Shown: piece after piece, positions 36,380-37,430 of the stretch | Layout: the number at the start of each line of letters is the position of its first letter | Position numbering within the stretch: the first letter of the stretch is position 1 | Assembly: GCA_016867315.1 (NCBI GenBank) | Contig: VGJV01000004.1 | Span: forward strand, 1 to 37,430 | Source: Candidatus Liptonbacteria bacterium | Lineage (GTDB): Bacteria; Patescibacteriota; Minisyncoccia; UBA6257; 2-01-FULL-56-20 | Direction of reading: 5' to 3' | Length of the DNA: 37,430 bases | Position numbers and translations under genes: made by a program | The notes under the pieces: generated by a model | The model's database searches: none | What the model was told of the DNA's origin: nothing | What the model saw: only the letters and a program-made list of their open reading frames with translations

Positions 36380-36480
36380 TTTGGTATCCTAAAGACTGGG
36401 GTTTGAAAAACGTCAGAATCGTTTGTCCTGGAGGATAGGACGAAAAAGACTGACAAAAATAATTATTGGAGGTGCTATGT

Positions 36481-36669
36481 ATGAAGAAGATACCCGTCCA
36501 ATGGCAAGAGGAAGGAAACGGCGAAGTTAAAGTCAAAATTGAAGGAGGAGGTATTATGCTTCCTCGCAACTGGCTAGGAAACCGAGAGAGCAGAACATTT
36601 CTCTTTTTTCGACACAAAAAGACGCCACAATCCCGGGTAATTCTTACCGGGCATCAAATACATCGGTGA
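36481..36669 (+). CDS. Small hypothetical protein with a strong ribosome binding site
   Basis: This 62-residue protein starts at 36481, eight bases after GGAGG (36468-36472); a closer ATG at 36477 opens only a short frame. The sequence is basic in the C-terminal half (NWLGNRESRTFLFFRHKKTP) and beta-rich in the N-terminal half (IPVQWQEEGNGEVKVKIEGG). I do not recognise the family. It has its own promoter, a palindrome next to it, a folding leader and a terminator, so it looks like a regulated single gene. Confidence 0.6.
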   Translation: MKKIPVQWQEEGNGEVKVKIEGGGIMLPRNWLGNRESRTFLFFRHKKTPQSRVILTGHQIHR

Positions 36670-36699
36670 AAGCCGACTCCATTGTCCGTCATCGTCGTG

Positions 36700-36736
36700 G
36701 CCCGCTCTAGAGCAATCGAAAGCGGGCTTTCCATTT
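36700..36736 (+). terminator. Terminator of the small ORF
   Basis: GCCCGCT (36700-36706) pairs with AGCGGGC (36721-36727), followed by TTTCCATTT. Confidence 0.7.
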
Positions 36737-36768
36737 GTCATGAGTCATTAGTCTTAGGTCATAAGTTT
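36737..36768. repeat. Heptad tract, GTCATGA/GTCATTA type
   Basis: GTCATGA, GTCATTA, GTCTTAG, GTCATAA units end just before the rpiB -10 box. The word is close to that at 32737. Confidence 0.75.
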
Positions 36769-36772
36769 GTTC

Positions 36773-36781
36773 TGCTATAAT
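36773..36781 (+). promoter_or_regulatory. Extended -10 promoter of rpiB
   Basis: TG-C-TATAAT, a consensus extended -10, ends six bases before the ATG at 36788. The mRNA should be leaderless. Confidence 0.6.
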
Positions 36782-36787
36782 TTCCAT

Positions 36788-37252
36788 ATGGTTATCTACT
36801 TCGGCGCGGATCACAGGGGCTTCCCATTAAAAGAGAAGCTGAAGGCAGCGCTCCAAAGTCAGGGTTATGAAATCGCGGATATGGGGGCGACTGCGCTCGA
36901 TCCCGCGGATGATTACGCTGATTTTGCGGCGGCAGTGGGGAGAAAAGTAAGTTTAGCTGCCGACCAAAGTCGGGGAGTGCTCGTATGCGGTTCTGGGGCG
37001 GGGGTGGACTTCACTGCGAATAAATTTCCACGCGTACGTTCTTTCTTGGGGATCACTCCGGATCAGGTATATGACGCACGGCACGATGATGATGTGAATG
37101 TACTTTGTATCTCGGCAAACGTGATTGATGAGAACACTGCGCAAAAAATGCTCGAAACTTTTTTAGCCACTCCGTTTAAAGGAGAGGAGCGCCATCGTCG
37201 GCGTCTCATGAAGGTGGCGCAGGTAGAAGAGGAAGTAAGGGGGATGCAATAA
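36788..37252 (+). CDS. rpiB: Ribose-5-phosphate isomerase B
   Basis: Interconverts ribose-5-phosphate and ribulose-5-phosphate. The 154-residue protein opens MVIYFGADHRGFPLKEKLKA and has the phosphate-binding/catalytic loop VCGSGAGVDFTANKFPRVRS (with the catalytic-type Cys), and DARHDDDVNVLCISANVID. The start at 36788 is set by the leaderless promoter and the conserved opening. The usual CGTG is CGSG here, a conservative change. It is directly followed by the start of a probable epimerase, which would link it to the pentose phosphate steps. Confidence 0.92.
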   Translation: MVIYFGADHRGFPLKEKLKAALQSQGYEIADMGATALDPADDYADFAAAVGRKVSLAADQSRGVLVCGSGAGVDFTANKFPRVRSFLGITPDQVYDARHDDDVNVLCISANVIDENTAQKMLETFLATPFKGEERHRRRLMKVAQVEEEVRGMQ

Positions 37253-37256
37253 ATTA

Positions 37257-37354
37257 ACCTAATTTCTAATTGACCTAATGTCTAACGACTACCCGATTTT
37301 TTAAATTGGTAATTGGGATTTATTTAGATTTTAGAAATTAGTAATTAGAAATTC
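37257..37354. repeat. Two heptad-like tracts, CTAATTT type then ATTAGAA type
   Basis: The first (to about 37296) repeats CTAATTT/CTAATGT-like units with a 7-8 base period; the second (37300-37354) repeats AAATTGG, TTTAGAA, ATTAGTA, ATTAGAA. Both lie between rpiB and the next start codon, and their words are complementary. Confidence 0.65.
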
Positions 37355-37356
37355 AC

Positions 37357-37430
37357 ATGCAAATCCTTCCTTCCATAAATTGTGCAGATGTGGAATGCGC
37401 GCGGGAGCATATCGGAGCCCTCCAAGGTAA
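37357..37430 (+). CDS. rpe: Start of a probable ribulose-phosphate 3-epimerase (truncated by the window)
   Basis: From the ATG at 37357 the frame reads MQILPSINCADVECAREHIG and continues off the window. The strand ILPSINCADV matches the beginning of ribulose-phosphate 3-epimerase barrels. Only 24 residues are visible, so the call rests on that strand and on the neighbouring rpiB. No ribosome binding site is seen; the heptad tract runs up to the ATG. Confidence 0.5.
   Translation, partial: MQILPSINCADVECAREHIGALQG

Overview
The window looks like a piece of a Candidate Phyla Radiation (Patescibacteria, probably Parcubacteria-type) genome. This is inferred from gene content, not from a marker gene: small secreted proteins with peptidoglycan-binding or lamin-tail/ComEA domains, GxxExxY and PaaX/Cas2-like genes, S23-type four-helix proteins, a class I ribonucleotide reductase with the metal ligands and radical-site Phe of class Ic, and a self-splicing-type intron in a tRNA. 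There is no rRNA and no CRISPR array.

Layout. 1-2.7 kb: the end of a repeat-rich surface/tail-fibre-like protein, a hicB antitoxin with a truncated hicA, an S23-like protein, and a decayed copy of the surface-protein C-terminus. 2.8-7.9 kb: an export/surface cassette with a signal-peptidase-like protein, a second S23-like protein and four tandem paralogous glycine-rich membrane-anchored proteins. 7.95-8.6 kb: a PaaX/Cas2-like gene bracketed by two near-identical palindromic sites. 8.6-11.3 kb: recG carrying three in-frame insertions built from one repeat family; the middle one contains a complete GxxExxY (PD-(D/E)XK) nuclease-like domain. 11.5-14 kb: small membrane protein, two paralogous cupredoxin-like proteins, and an unknown gene with a foldable leader. 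14-18.2 kb: nrdB and nrdA, with a DnaA-box-like site upstream. 18.3-21.8 kb (minus strand): thpR, a hypothetical, an AI-2E-type permease, a free-standing ATP-cone protein and an MscS channel. 21.9-25.4 kb: guaB and purA, separated by a 270-nt element that folds on itself and hides the purA ribosome binding site. 25.4-32.2 kb: HD-domain protein, small membrane and zinc-ribbon proteins, a peptidoglycan-binding protein, a Ku relic, a GreA/GreB factor, VOC proteins, and two copies of a three-way-junction repeat. 32.4-32.7 kb: tRNA-Asn(GUU) interrupted by a 209-nt group I intron. 32.8-37.4 kb: LTD/ComEA protein, SpoU methyltransferase, DUF192 protein, gap, a small ORF, rpiB and the start of a probable ribulose-phosphate 3-epimerase.

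How the genes work together. nrdA/nrdB with the ATP-cone protein serve deoxynucleotide supply. guaB/purA are the two branch enzymes from IMP. gap, rpiB and the putative rpe serve the lower glycolytic/pentose phosphate steps. The signal peptidase-like protein, glycine-rich proteins, PGBD protein and LTD/ComEA protein form an envelope/surface set.

Three sequence-level themes stand out. First, almost every intergenic junction carries a short tract of degenerate 7-base repeats whose word differs from place to place. Second, at least six genes have a -10 box 6-7 bases before the ATG, which implies leaderless mRNAs. Third, intergenic DNA is rich in long, well-formed hairpins and junctions. The best candidates for something undescribed are the repeat-bounded nuclease insert in recG, the guaB-purA leader element, the repeat-bracketed Cas2-like gene, and the three-way-junction repeat.
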